A DNA stretch of 64,000 bases, taken from positions 6,412,501-6,476,500 of the forward strand of contig NZ_JACHMG010000001.1 of NCBI RefSeq assembly GCF_014204865.1, in the 5' to 3' direction. The DNA comes from Amycolatopsis jiangsuensis (GTDB taxonomy: Bacteria > Actinomycetota > Actinomycetes > Mycobacteriales > Pseudonocardiaceae). Below the pieces are notes generated by a model. The model worked only from the letters and a program-made list of their open reading frames with translations. It had not been told where the DNA came from and did no database searches. The stretch's first letter is position 1; every line of letters starts with the position of its first letter. The position numbers and the translations under genes were made by a program. Positions 42,843 through 53,468 of the stretch are shown piece by piece.

Positions 42843-43451
42843 TTATCCGCGCACAGCGGCAAGGCACTCGTCGTACAGATCCAGGATGTCGCTCTCGCCG
42901 TCGCTGCCGACCCAGGCCATCGACGCGGCATCCAGGCAAGCGAACGCCGTCGCGAGCACCGCGCGAACCCTCGGATCCGACGCGCCGGGGGCTACACCCA
43001 TTCGCGCCTCGACGAGCGGCAGCAGTTCTTCCTGAAGCCGCAGTGCCTTCGCCAGCCATCCGGCACGCAGCGAAGCCGTGTCGTGCATGAGCCGGAATCT
43101 CGCCAGGGCCCGTTCCCTGCTGGCGTGCAAGGAAAGTACGGCGGCGACGCCCGCGCGCAGGACCTCCCAGACTCCGGCTTCGGCCGGCTGCGCCTTGATC
43201 GTGTCCGCCAGGACTCTCCCGAAGCGGCTCTGGTCGCCGCCGAGCAGCTCTTCCTTGGTGCCGAAGTAGCGGAAGAGGGTGCGCTGGGAAACGCCCGCCT
43301 CCCGGGCGATCTGGGCGATCGTCGTCTCCTCGTAGCCCTGCTCGGTGAACAGGCGCAGCGCCGTCTCGAGGATCTCCTGGGAGGCCAGCTGCCGCGTCCG
43401 GTCCCACAGCGTGGCCGGTGCGCCCGTCGCCGCGTCGGCTTCCTGCTTCAT
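42843..43451 (-). CDS. TetR family transcriptional regulator
   Basis: 202 residues. HTH at residues 17-62 (QEILETALRLFTEQGYEE, IAREAGVSQRTLFRYFGTKE). The rest is an all-helical ligand domain. Start ATG 43451 lies six bases after TACCCT on the minus strand, hence a leaderless mRNA; the frame is open further but those codons overlap the promoter region. Divergent from the SDR gene at 43576, with TGTCA-based repeats between them, so it probably represses that gene and itself. Confidence 0.9.
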   Translation of the reverse strand: MKQEADAATGAPATLWDRTRQLASQEILETALRLFTEQGYEETTIAQIAREAGVSQRTLFRYFGTKEELLGGDQSRFGRVLADTIKAQPAEAGVWEVLRAGVAAVLSLHASRERALARFRLMHDTASLRAGWLAKALRLQEELLPLVEARMGVAPGASDPRVRAVLATAFACLDAASMAWVGSDGESDILDLYDECLAAVRG

Positions 43452-43472
43452 CTCGTCAGGGTAGCCCAGCAC

Positions 43473-43532
43473 TGTCAGGTTGACACTCGACGACCACCTG
43501 GCAGTCGCTGTCAAAGCGCTATACGCTGTCAA
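43473..43532. promoter_or_regulatory. TetR operator candidates
   Basis: An inverted repeat TGTCA-GGT-TGACA (43473-43485) and two direct copies of CGCTGTCAA (43506-43514 and 43524-43532) spaced by 18 bp lie between the divergent tetR and SDR genes. On the minus strand the copies read TTGACAGCG and could also be -35 elements. Confidence 0.55.
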
Positions 43533-43575
43533 GGCTGGAGGGATTCGCTCTCCGGAGACACGGAAAGGAGCGGAC

Positions 43576-44289
43576 ATGTCTGCACCTTCGGCTTTGATCA
43601 CCGGGGGAACCAGCGGCATCGGCAAGGCGACCGCCGAGCTGCTGCACTCCCGCGGCTACCGCGTCATGGTCACCGGGGTGAGCGGGGTCGCCGACGCCGG
43701 ACTTCCCGAAGACGTCGCGGTGGTGCGGGCCGACGCGCGGTCCCTGCCGGACCTTGACCAGGTGGTGGACCAGGCCCGACGGCGATTCGGCTCCCTCGAC
43801 CTGCTCTTCCTCAACGCGGGCATCTCGCGTCCCGGCCCGATCGAGTCCACCGACGAAGAGGCCTTCGACGCCCTGTTCGACACCAACGTGAAGGGCAACT
43901 TCTTCACGCTTCAGAAGGTGCTCCCGCTCCTCGGCGAAGGCGCCTCGGTCGTGGTCACCGTGGGCGCCGGGGAGGGGCTGGGGGCCGCGATGACCGCCGC
44001 CAAGGGTGCTTTGCTGCCCCTCGTGCGGTCACTCGCGCTCGAGCTGGCGCCTCGCCGCATCCGCGTCAACGCCGTCAGCCCGGGGATCATCGACACCCCC
44101 GCCTACGGCAAGCTGGGCGTCACCCGGGAAATGATCGACTCCTGGGGCGAGCAGGTCCCGCTCGGCCGCGTCGGTGCCCCGGCCGACATCGCGGGGGCCG
44201 TGGCCTTTCTCGCCTCGGACACCGCGAGCTACATCACCGGCCAGAACCTCACCGTCTCGGGTGGTATCGGAGTGCACACCAACGGTTGA
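43576..44289 (+). CDS. SDR-family protein without the usual catalytic Ser/Tyr
   Basis: 237 residues, full Rossmann fold: GGTSGIGKATAEL binds NAD(P), LNAGIS and TNVKGNF are standard, and SPGIIDTPAYGKL and LASDTASYITGQNLTVSGG close the domain. The catalytic YxxxK region reads MTAAK, with Met for Tyr, and the Ser position reads TVGAGEG. Lys is retained. It may be a divergent enzyme or a non-catalytic binding protein. AAGGAG before ATG 43576 sets the start. Probably repressed by the divergent TetR protein. Confidence 0.87.
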   Translation: MSAPSALITGGTSGIGKATAELLHSRGYRVMVTGVSGVADAGLPEDVAVVRADARSLPDLDQVVDQARRRFGSLDLLFLNAGISRPGPIESTDEEAFDALFDTNVKGNFFTLQKVLPLLGEGASVVVTVGAGEGLGAAMTAAKGALLPLVRSLALELAPRRIRVNAVSPGIIDTPAYGKLGVTREMIDSWGEQVPLGRVGAPADIAGAVAFLASDTASYITGQNLTVSGGIGVHTNG

Positions 44290-44295
44290 CGAATG

Positions 44296-45108
44296 TCAGA
44301 GGGTTTCCTGCACGTAGGCGAGGTAGCGCTTCGCCGAGCGCTGGACGACTTCGTGGCCGTTCGTGCGTACGATGGCGTTCCACCACGCGCTGTAGATCGC
44401 CTCGAACGCGTACGGCTCGAGCAGCTCCGCAGCGCGGCGAACCACGCTCGGCCGCTCCGGGATCAGGTTGGGGTAGCTGTACATGAAGCCCACGTGCGTG
44501 CGGTCCGCGACCACCTGCACGATGTCGCCGGACAGCAGCGCGCCGCGGCCGCCCTCGCCGCCGGGCCAATGCAGGACGGTCCCGCCGGCGAAGTGCACGC
44601 CGAGGTTGATCAGCCGCAGATCGCCGGTGATGTCGAGCGTGGTGCCGGACCACAGCCGGATCGCCGGATCCGGCCGCCCGATCCACTGCCGGTCGTCCTC
44701 GTGCAGGTGGATGGGCACGTCGAAGGCGTGCGCCCACTCGACCATGGTCGTGTAGTAGTGCGGGTGGCTGATCGCGATCCCGGTGATCCCGCCGAGTTCG
44801 GTGACCTTCGCGATCACCTCGTCGTCGAGGTAGGCGGCGCAGTCCCACAGGAAGTTGCCGCTCCCGGCGCGCACCAGCAGCGCGCGCTGGCCGATGGCGA
44901 ACTTCGGAGCCGACCCGACGCCCACGATCCCCGGCCCCTGTTCCTCGACCCGCGCCCGGTGCTCCCCGCCCGCACGCATCGCCGCGAGGTCGGTCCACCG
45001 CTGACCGCCCGGCGGCACGAACTGACGCTCGTCCTCACAGACGGGACAGTCGGCCCGCGGCCGCGCGTACTGGGTGCCACAGGCGAGGCAGACGGGTTCG
45101 GTGCTCAT
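44296..45108 (-). CDS. Zinc-ribbon plus metallo-beta-lactamase-fold protein
   Basis: 270 residues. Residues 1-30 form a zinc ribbon with C7xxC10 and C21xxC24. Residues 55-270 follow the MBL fold: LLVRAGSGNFLWDCAAYLDD, then SHPHYYTTMVEW, DRQW, GALLSGDI. The usual HxHxDH is HPHYYT: H115 and H117 remain, Asp and the third His are replaced by Tyr and Thr. Metal use would differ from classical hydrolases. ATG 45108 has GAGGAA upstream. Substrate unknown. Its gene end lies seven bases from the convergent SDR stop. Confidence 0.82.
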   Translation of the reverse strand: MSTEPVCLACGTQYARPRADCPVCEDERQFVPPGGQRWTDLAAMRAGGEHRARVEEQGPGIVGVGSAPKFAIGQRALLVRAGSGNFLWDCAAYLDDEVIAKVTELGGITGIAISHPHYYTTMVEWAHAFDVPIHLHEDDRQWIGRPDPAIRLWSGTTLDITGDLRLINLGVHFAGGTVLHWPGGEGGRGALLSGDIVQVVADRTHVGFMYSYPNLIPERPSVVRRAAELLEPYAFEAIYSAWWNAIVRTNGHEVVQRSAKRYLAYVQETL

Positions 45109-45482
45109 CGTGGGTTCCTCCCAGCAGTAGTGAAGGACCACGTTAGGCCGCCACCCGGCACCCGGCCGGTGGAAAACCCACCGAGCGCCGCGCTGGGAAC
45201 GGACTTCGCCGGAGCTCCACCCCGCCTCGCCCGGCCGAGCGTGCCTGGACGTTGAAACCTCAGCTGCCGCCTCGACCAGCCGACCGCTTCTTAGGCCGGT
45301 CCCCGACTCGGCAGCACGCCGTCTCCTCACCCGGCCGGGTGCGCTTGAGGTGGCAAGCCTCCGGCTTCACCGCGCGGCGTCGCCGTATCCCGGTCGGCCG
45401 CTTCCGGATCGGGAAGCATTCAAGATGCGGCACTGCCCGCGACCGGCCGACCGTTGCCGAAGCAGGAAGCGTCACTCCGCGA
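45109..45482. repeat. Decayed repeat copies upstream of the 118-bp array
   Basis: After the promoter of the MBL gene, this stretch shows strongly diverged relatives of the downstream 118-bp unit (for example CCGCCTCGACCAGCCGACCG near 45270 and GACCGGCCGACCGTTG near 45440). No gene or RNA was recognised. Confidence 0.45.
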
Positions 45483-45970
45483 AACTCAGTGCGCCCTCAC
45501 CCCTGTCAGTCCAGCGAGCGGGCTGCCCAGCGCAGAAGGGTTCTGGCTTCACCGTGCAGTGCCCGCCTCGGCCGGCCGTTGGTAGGAAGCGTGAGTCGGT
45601 GAGTGCGGTGCGCCGTCACCCTGTCAGCCCGGCCAGTGGGCCGCCGAGCGCAGAAGGGTTCTGGTTGCGCCGTGCAGTGCCCGCCTCGGCCGGCCGTTGG
45701 TAGGAAGCGTGAGTCGGTGAGTGCGGTGCGCCGTCACCCTGTCAGCCCGGCCAGTGGGCCGCCGAGCGCAGAAGGGTTCTGGTTGCGCCGTGCAGTGCCC
45801 GCCTCGGCCGGCCGTTGGTAGGGAGCGTGAGTTGGTGAGTGCGGTGCGCCGTCACCCTGTCAGCCCGGCCAGTGGGCCGCCGAGCGCAGAAGGGCTCTGG
45901 CTTCACCGTGCAGCACTGCCCTCGACCGGCCGTTCGGCCCGGAGCACAAAGCGCCACTCCGAGAGACCCG
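45483..45970. repeat. Tandem array with 118-bp period
   Basis: The marker GAGTGCGGTGCGCC occurs at 45601, 45719 and 45837, exactly 118 bp apart. The two central units are almost identical; outer ones (from about 45483 and to about 45970) are diverged. Each unit holds GCGCAGAAGGGTTCTGG and CCTCGGCCGGCCGTTGG. 118 is not divisible by three, so long open frames here are artefacts and the array is non-coding. Confidence 0.9.
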
Positions 45971-46025
45971 ACGCGTCCTTGCCCAGCCAGCCCGCCCGCC
46001 CGAGAGACCCGATCCGCCCTCACCC

Positions 46026-46079
46026 AGCCAACCCAACCAGCGCAGCCAACCCAACCAGCGCAGCCAACCCAACCAGCGC
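46026..46079. repeat. 18-bp tandem repeat, three perfect copies
   Basis: The unit AGCCAACCCAACCAGCGC occurs at 46026, 46044 and 46062. It lies 27 bp past the stop of the minus-strand greA gene. It is purine-poor on the plus strand, unlike the 118-bp unit, so it is a separate small array. Confidence 0.92.
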
Positions 46080-46105
46080 GGACGCCGAGCGCAGCGCGGC
46101 AAGCC

Positions 46106-46597
46106 TCACGACTCGCTGTAGGGCACCGCCTTGACCAGGACGACCTTCATGGTCTTGCCGTTGGGCAGTTCGTACTCGCGGGATTCGCCTTCCCTGGCGC
46201 CGAGCAGGGCCTTGCCCAGCGGCGACTCCGGGGAGTACACGTCGAGCGTGCCCTCTGCGCCTTCCTCGCGGGTGGCGAGCAGGAACTTCTCCTCGTCGTC
46301 GTCCCCGTCGTACTTGACGGTGAGCACCTTGCCCGGACCGGCCGTGCCGTCGTCCTCGGGTGCCTCGCCGACCTTCGCGTTGCGCAGCAGTTCCTGGAGG
46401 TGCCGGATGCGGGCCTCGGCCTGGCCCTGCTCCTCGCGGGCCGCGTGGTAGCCGCCGTTCTCCTTGAGGTCGCCCTCTTCGCGGCTGTCGTTGATGCGTG
46501 CGGCGATGACCGGACGATTCTCGATCATTTCGTCGAGCTCGTGCTTGAGCCTGTCGTAGGCATCCTGGGTCAGCCAGGTCACCTTGGTGTCGCTCAC
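46106..46597 (-). CDS. greA: Transcription elongation factor GreA
   Basis: 163 residues. The N-terminal coiled coil ([19 protein letters not shown], then [20 protein letters not shown]) has the acidic tip residues that reach the polymerase active site; the C-terminal FKBP-like domain ends with [17 protein letters not shown]. It stimulates transcript cleavage by stalled RNA polymerase. GAGGAG touches ATG 46606, so the start is more likely GTG 46597 (VSDTKVTWL), nine bases away. Confidence 0.93.
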   Translation of the reverse strand: MSDTKVTWLTQDAYDRLKHELDEMIENRPVIAARINDSREEGDLKENGGYHAAREEQGQAEARIRHLQELLRNAKVGEAPEDDGTAGPGKVLTVKYDGDDDEEKFLLATREEGAEGTLDVYSPESPLGKALLGAREGESREYELPNGKTMKVVLVKAVPYSES

Positions 46598-46692
46598 GGT
46601 CACCATCTCCTCGTAGGGCCTGCCAGGCTTGGGTGTACAAGCCGGCCACCACGTGGGCCATCGGGGCTCACGTGGGTGGGATAAAGGAAAAA

Positions 46693-46713
46693 CACGGCCC
46701 GCTCCGGGCCGTG
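46693..46713 (-). terminator. Intrinsic terminator for the DUF4307 gene
   Basis: CACGGCCCG (46693-46701) pairs with CGGGCCGTG (46705-46713), loop of three. Read on the minus strand the stem is followed by TTTTT, so it terminates the gene at 46806 before greA. Confidence 0.85.
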
Positions 46714-46805
46714 CTGGTGTTCCAGCCTATCACGGCATGACTGGTCGACGCCGGTCGATTCCCACGCTGCGCGGACGCTCACCGCGCATTTCACCCCGTT
46801 GGCCG

Positions 46806-47246
46806 CTACGGGGTTGACAGATAACGTGGTATCGAATACGAGCAGCCGTACACGTCGGCGGTCACCGGTCGCCCGATGCTCTTCACCACCGTGCTCACCC
46901 TGCTGTGCCCGGCCCCGGCGGGGACCAGAACCTCCTTGCGGCCGCTTTCGGCTCCCGCGCGGTCGCGTACGCGCACGATGCACACGCCCGGCCGGTCCGG
47001 ATCGTCGCGCGTGACGTTGATCGTGATCTGCATCGCGTTGCCGGGCCGCTCCTCGAAGGCCACCCGCTCGGCGTCGATCGAGGTCTGCCCCAGGTTGACG
47101 TAGGCGATCCAGGCGATGGCGCAGCTCACGACCACCGCGATCCCGCCGAACAGCCAGCCGCGCCCGCGCCGCGACGACCGGGGCCGGCGTGGGGTGCCGT
47201 ACCGCTCCGCGAGCGGCGCCGGATCGGCGTCGCCCTCGGTGGTCAC
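46806..47246 (-). CDS. DUF4307 membrane-anchored protein
   Basis: 146 residues. Charged N-terminus ([20 protein letters not shown]), one membrane helix ([20 protein letters not shown]) and an outer beta-rich domain with two cysteines ([17 protein letters not shown]). This is the usual plan of the DUF4307 family, conserved next to greA and mca in actinobacteria; its function is unknown. GTG 47246 has GGGGAG as RBS. Divergent from mca. Confidence 0.85.
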   Translation of the reverse strand: MTTEGDADPAPLAERYGTPRRPRSSRRGRGWLFGGIAVVVSCAIAWIAYVNLGQTSIDAERVAFEERPGNAMQITINVTRDDPDRPGVCIVRVRDRAGAESGRKEVLVPAGAGHSRVSTVVKSIGRPVTADVYGCSYSIPRYLSTP

Positions 47247-47443
47247 GGTCTCCCCGCTCTGCAAAATCCGGGCCTCCGGTCGGACTTGTCGTACCCCTGA
47301 GGACAATGGGTATCGCCGCAGCCGCGGCAGCACCGTCCGTACCGAGTATCCGTGATCCGCTCCGGAGACGTGGAGCCGGGGCGGCCAACCGCGGGACAGC
47401 CGGACACCACGGAATAAGAGCACAGGAAAGGGCCGTTCGGACG

Positions 47444-48358
47444 ATGGTGGGAGCCGACGAGCTGACAGTAGAAGACCGCAAACCAGGACTGCGCCTGATG
47501 GCGGTGCACGCGCACCCCGACGACGAGTCGAGCAAGGGGGCCGCGACGATGGCCCGCTACGTCGCCGAGGGTCACCAGGTCATGGTCGTGACCTGCACCG
47601 GCGGCGAGGCGGGCAGCATCCTCAACCCGGCGATGGACCGGCCCGAGGTGCTGGCGAACATGACCGAGATCCGCCGCGAGGAGATGGCTCGCGCGGCGAA
47701 GATCCTGGGGGTACAGCACCGCTGGCTCGGGTTCGTCGACTCCGGCCTGCCCGAGGGCGACCCGCTCCCGCCGCTGCCCGAGGGCTGTTTCGCGCTGGCG
47801 CCGCTGGAGGAGTCCACCGAGGCGCTGGTGCGCGTCATTCGCGAGTTCCGCCCGCACGTGCTGACCACCTACGACGAGAACGGCGGGTACCCGCACCCTG
47901 ACCACATCCGCACCCACGAGGTGTCGATGGCCGCCTTCGACGCGGCGGGCGACCCGGACCGGTTCCCGGACGCGGGTGAGCCGTGGCAGCCGCTCAAGCT
48001 CTACTACGGGCACGGGTTCTCCAAGCGCCGGATGGAGCTGTTCCACCAGGCGATGCTCGATGCCGGGGTGGAGTCGCCGTACGCCGAGTGGCTGGCGAAG
48101 TGGGATCCGGCCCGCCCGGACGTCATGGAGCGGGTGACCACACAGATCGAGTGCGGTGAATACTTCGAGGTGCGCGACGAGGCGCTCAAGGCGCACGCCA
48201 CGCAGATCGATCCGGACAGCCGCTGGTTCTTCGTGCCGATCGACGTCCAGCGGAAGGTGTGGCCGACCGAGGAGTACGAGCTGAACCGCTCGCTGGTGGA
48301 CAGCACGCTGCCGGAGGACGATCTGTTCGCAGGCATCAAGGAGAAGGTGAGTCCATGA
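47444..48358 (+). CDS. mca: Mycothiol S-conjugate amidase
   Basis: 304 residues, LmbE/MshB family zinc hydrolase. HPDDE at residues 24-28 and HPDH near residue 145 bind zinc; [15 protein letters not shown] and the C-terminal [18 protein letters not shown] are typical of Mca rather than MshB. It cleaves mycothiol conjugates to release mercapturic acids, a detoxification step specific to mycothiol-making actinobacteria. ATG 47444 lies upstream of the conserved [13 protein letters not shown]. Its stop overlaps the next start. Confidence 0.93.
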   Translation: MVGADELTVEDRKPGLRLMAVHAHPDDESSKGAATMARYVAEGHQVMVVTCTGGEAGSILNPAMDRPEVLANMTEIRREEMARAAKILGVQHRWLGFVDSGLPEGDPLPPLPEGCFALAPLEESTEALVRVIREFRPHVLTTYDENGGYPHPDHIRTHEVSMAAFDAAGDPDRFPDAGEPWQPLKLYYGHGFSKRRMELFHQAMLDAGVESPYAEWLAKWDPARPDVMERVTTQIECGEYFEVRDEALKAHATQIDPDSRWFFVPIDVQRKVWPTEEYELNRSLVDSTLPEDDLFAGIKEKVSP

Positions 48359-48711
48359 GTTTCGGTGTGCCGGCCGTGGCGGTCGTCCCGCTCACGGCGT
48401 CGGCCCTGGTACTGGCCCAGCAGCCGGACAGCGGCGACAACGGCGGCCAGGGTGAGGACTTCGGCAAGTCCTCGCCGGTCGGCCTGCTCGTGCTGATCCT
48501 GTTCCTGATCGCGGTCGCGTTCCTGATCCGTTCGATGAGCAAGCACCTGAAGAAGGTGCCGGCCAGCTTCGAACCGGAGGAAGAGCCGGCCGCGGACAGC
48601 ACCGGCGACAAGGCCGACGAGGCCGGGCAGTCCGGGGACGACGCCGGAGCGCGCGAGGCCGAGGCCGGCACACCGGCCGGGGAGGCGACAGCGGGCAAGA
48701 AGCCCGACTGA
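48355..48711 (+). CDS. Small membrane protein coupled to mca
   Basis: 118 residues. ATG 48355 overlaps the mca stop (ATGA). A hydrophobic N-terminus, a short [11 protein letters not shown] loop and a strong helix ([19 protein letters not shown]) are followed by a highly acidic, disordered tail ([17 protein letters not shown]). This gene follows mca in many actinobacteria. It may anchor or regulate something at the membrane; function unknown. Confidence 0.82.
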   Translation: MSFGVPAVAVVPLTASALVLAQQPDSGDNGGQGEDFGKSSPVGLLVLILFLIAVAFLIRSMSKHLKKVPASFEPEEEPAADSTGDKADEAGQSGDDAGAREAEAGTPAGEATAGKKPD

Positions 48712-48775
48712 CCGGGACCGCTCCCTCACTCGGACGTGTTCGCCCTTGCTCGCCGCGGCCCCTACGGTGGGAAGA

Positions 48776-50767
<1,992 letters not shown>

Positions 50768-50818
50768 GATTCCGCCCCTGGTGAACACCGTCCCGGCGAC
50801 GGACGCTTCCGCGTAACG

Positions 50819-50836
50819 TGATTAGCACTGTAATCA
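50819..50836. promoter_or_regulatory. Dyad upstream of the ribbon-helix-helix-like gene
   Basis: TGATTA (50819-50824), GCACTG, TAATCA (50831-50836), about 20 bp before ATG 50856. AT-rich in a GC-rich context. Likely operator or promoter overlap, perhaps for the encoded protein itself. Confidence 0.6.
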
Positions 50837-50855
50837 TGTAATCGCGGAGGCGAGC

Positions 50856-51443
50856 ATGTACACGCATTTCGAGGCGGTGGGACACATGGGGCGAGGCTGG
50901 AAGGGCCGCGGTGGCTGGCAGCAGGCCGAGGCACCCTCGGCGGCGGACGCGGCCGCGTGGTTCGGCGGGCGGCTGCCCGACGGCTGGTTCACCGGGGATC
51001 CCGAGGTCACGGTGGACCGCGAGGAGATCGTGGTGGTCGGCGAGCTGCCCGCGCTGACCGGCGACTACGCCGACGACGCGGCCCGCGCGGCGGCCGAGGA
51101 CGGGCGGATCAGCCGGTTCCGCGAGGAGACGCGGGACGAGCGGATCGAGATCGCCCGGCACGCCGAGCACCGCTACCAGCGCAAGGTGGCCTGGGGCGCG
51201 CGGATCGGCGGTACGAGGGTCCTGTTCACGACGCTGTCGGCGCCGGTGATGACCCGGCTGCGGCAACCCGAGCGGCTGGTGCTGGACACCCTGGTCGACG
51301 CCGGCGTGGCCAGGTCCCGGTCCGAGGCGCTGGCCTGGGCGGTGCGGCTGGTCGGTGAGCACGCGGACAGCTGGCTGGCCGAGCTGCGCGAAGCCCTGAC
51401 GAAGGTGGACGACCTGCGTTCGAAGGGTCCCGACCTGGGCTGA
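50856..51443 (+). CDS. Unknown protein with possible ribbon-helix-helix C-terminus
   Basis: 195 residues, ATG 50856 with GGAGG upstream. The N-terminal half is acidic with VTVDREEIVVVGEL and a Tyr/Asp/Glu stretch; residues 130-195 (LRQPERLVLDTLVDAGVARS, then RSEALAWAVRLVGEH) look like the RHH DNA-binding fold with a long C-terminal helix. The dyad just upstream supports autoregulation. No family was recognised with certainty. Confidence 0.72.
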   Translation: MYTHFEAVGHMGRGWKGRGGWQQAEAPSAADAAAWFGGRLPDGWFTGDPEVTVDREEIVVVGELPALTGDYADDAARAAAEDGRISRFREETRDERIEIARHAEHRYQRKVAWGARIGGTRVLFTTLSAPVMTRLRQPERLVLDTLVDAGVARSRSEALAWAVRLVGEHADSWLAELREALTKVDDLRSKGPDLG

Positions 51444-51572
51444 GCGCGTGGGTTCTTCCCGTTCCGGGCGGGAACCAAACCATCGAGTCGTTCACCTCAC
51501 CTTGGCCTGCGGTGGTTTCTCCGCTGCGGCAGGCTGGCCGGTAAGCAGCCAGCCAGCCGCATCGGAGGAGCC

Positions 51573-53468
51573 GTGGACGTCCCTGCCGTGCCCGAGAAGG
51601 TGGACCCGGAACTGCTCACCGCCGTGCTCGACGGGCGGTGGAGCGAGCTGAAACGCGGCGTACGCGCGCAGATGGCCACCGAGGAGTTCCTCGACGCCGG
51701 TGCGCTCGGCGTCGAGGAACACCGTGCGCAGGTGCTCGACCAGCTGCGGAAACTCGCTGCCACCGACCGTCCCGCGCTCGGTTTCGACCCGGCGTACGGC
51801 GGTGCGGGCGATGTCGGCGGTTCGGTGATGTCGTTCGAGATGCTCGGGCTCGGCGACCTGTCGCTGATGGTCAAGGCCGGGGTCCAGTGGGGCCTGTTCG
51901 GGGGCGCCGTGCAACTGCTCGGCACCGAACGCCACCACGAGAAGTACCTGCGCCGCATCATGGATCTCGATCTGCTCGGCTGTTTCGCGATGACCGAGCA
52001 CGGCCACGGTTCGGACGTCCAGCACCTGCACACCACCGCCACCTATGACGCGGTGAGTGGAGAGTTCGTAGTAGACAGTCCGGATCCCGGCGCCACCAAG
52101 GAATACATCGGCAACGCCGCGCGGGACGGCCGTGTCGCAGTGGTGTTCGCGCAACTCGTCACCGGCGGTGAGGAGCGTGGCGTGCACGCCTTCCTGGTGC
52201 CGATCCGCGACGAATCCGGGGCTGCGGCACCGGGTGTGACCATCGAGGACTGCGGACCGAAGGCCGGCCTCAACGGAGTCGACAATGGACGGTTGTCGTT
52301 CGACCACGTGCGGGTGCCGCGGGAAGCACTGCTGAACCGTTTCGGCGACGTCGCCGCGGACGGTAGGTATTCCAGTCCGATCGAGAGCGACGGGCGCCGG
52401 TTCTTCACCATGCTCGGCACGCTGATCCGCGGCCGCGTGAGCGTCGGCGGCAGCGCCGGCAACGCGACGAAACGCGCGCTCGCGCTGGCCATCCGCTACG
52501 GCGAGCGGCGTCGCCAGTTCCAGAGCCCGGACGGGGACGAGGTGGTGATCCTCGACTACCTCGGGCACCAGCGGAAGCTGCTGCCGGCGTTGGCGAAGAC
52601 GTATGCGCTGCACTTCGCGCAGGAAGAGCTCGTCGCGAAGCTGAACGACATCGCCGCGGACGCGCCGGAGGAGGAGCAGCGCGAGCTGGAATCCCGTGCG
52701 GCCGGGTTGAAGGCCGCGCAGACCTGGCACGCCACCAGCACGATCCAGGCTGCGCGCGAGGCGTGCGGTGGCGCGGGATACCTGTCGGAGAACCTGCTCC
52801 CGGGCCTCAAAGCCGACACCGACGTCTTCACCACGTTCGAAGGCGACAACACGGTACTGCTGCAGCTGGTCGCGAAGAGCTTGCTGACGCGGTACAAGGA
52901 GCACTTCCAGGACCTCAGTCCGCTGGCGACCGCGCGCTTCGTCGCCGAGCAGCTGGTGGACACCGTGCTGGAGCGCACCGCCGCGCGGCAGTTTGTCGAG
53001 CGCTTCACCGATTCCGACGACGCTGTGGTGCTTTTCGATCGCGAGTGGCAGCTGCAGCTCTTCGAGGACCGCGAGGGCCACGTACTCGACGGCGTCGCCA
53101 ACCGCCTGCGTAAGGCAGGGAAGGATCCCTTCGGCGTCTTCAACAGCGCGCAAGACCACGTGTTGCTCGTCGGTCGCGTACACGTCGAGCGGCTGGTCCT
53201 CGAGGCCTTCGTGCGCGCGGTCGAGGCCTGTACTGACCCCGAGGCGAAGGCACTTCTCGAGCGTGTCTGCGACCTGTACGCGCTTTCAGCTATCGAAGCC
53301 GACCGCGCGTGGTTCTTGGAGCACGGCCGCATTACCGCATCGCGCTCGAAGGCGGTGACAGCTGCCGTCAACAGCCTGTGCGGTGCACTACGCCCGCACG
53401 CGCGCACTCTCGTCGACGCCTTCGCCATCCCGAAGCAGTTCCTCGCCGCTCCCATGCTCGACAGCTGA
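51573..53468 (+). CDS. Acyl-CoA dehydrogenase/oxidase-like flavoprotein
   Basis: 631 residues, longer than normal acyl-CoA dehydrogenases (about 380) and in the range of acyl-CoA oxidases. Features: GDLSLMVKAGVQWGLFGGAV, CFAMTEHGHGSDVQ (flavin and substrate binding), GLNGVDNGRLSFDHVRVPRE, and REACGGAGYLSEN with the position of the catalytic acidic loop, then TFEGDNTVLLQ. It would oxidise acyl-CoA to trans-2-enoyl-CoA. GTG 51573 follows GGAGGAG. Its 3' end overlaps the convergent AraC gene by 81 bp. Confidence 0.9.
   Translation: MDVPAVPEKVDPELLTAVLDGRWSELKRGVRAQMATEEFLDAGALGVEEHRAQVLDQLRKLAATDRPALGFDPAYGGAGDVGGSVMSFEMLGLGDLSLMVKAGVQWGLFGGAVQLLGTERHHEKYLRRIMDLDLLGCFAMTEHGHGSDVQHLHTTATYDAVSGEFVVDSPDPGATKEYIGNAARDGRVAVVFAQLVTGGEERGVHAFLVPIRDESGAAAPGVTIEDCGPKAGLNGVDNGRLSFDHVRVPREALLNRFGDVAADGRYSSPIESDGRRFFTMLGTLIRGRVSVGGSAGNATKRALALAIRYGERRRQFQSPDGDEVVILDYLGHQRKLLPALAKTYALHFAQEELVAKLNDIAADAPEEEQRELESRAAGLKAAQTWHATSTIQAAREACGGAGYLSENLLPGLKADTDVFTTFEGDNTVLLQLVAKSLLTRYKEHFQDLSPLATARFVAEQLVDTVLERTAARQFVERFTDSDDAVVLFDREWQLQLFEDREGHVLDGVANRLRKAGKDPFGVFNSAQDHVLLVGRVHVERLVLEAFVRAVEACTDPEAKALLERVCDLYALSAIEADRAWFLEHGRITASRSKAVTAAVNSLCGALRPHARTLVDAFAIPKQFLAAPMLDS

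Noticed and set aside
45483..46079. CRISPR array
   Set aside because: Units are contiguous without unique spacers, far longer or shorter than CRISPR repeats, and no cas gene is near.
45350..46134. Repeated 72-117 codon frames with identical peptides
   Set aside because: They arise because the 118-bp unit shifts frame by one each copy, so the same peptide is read in all three frames; no RBS.
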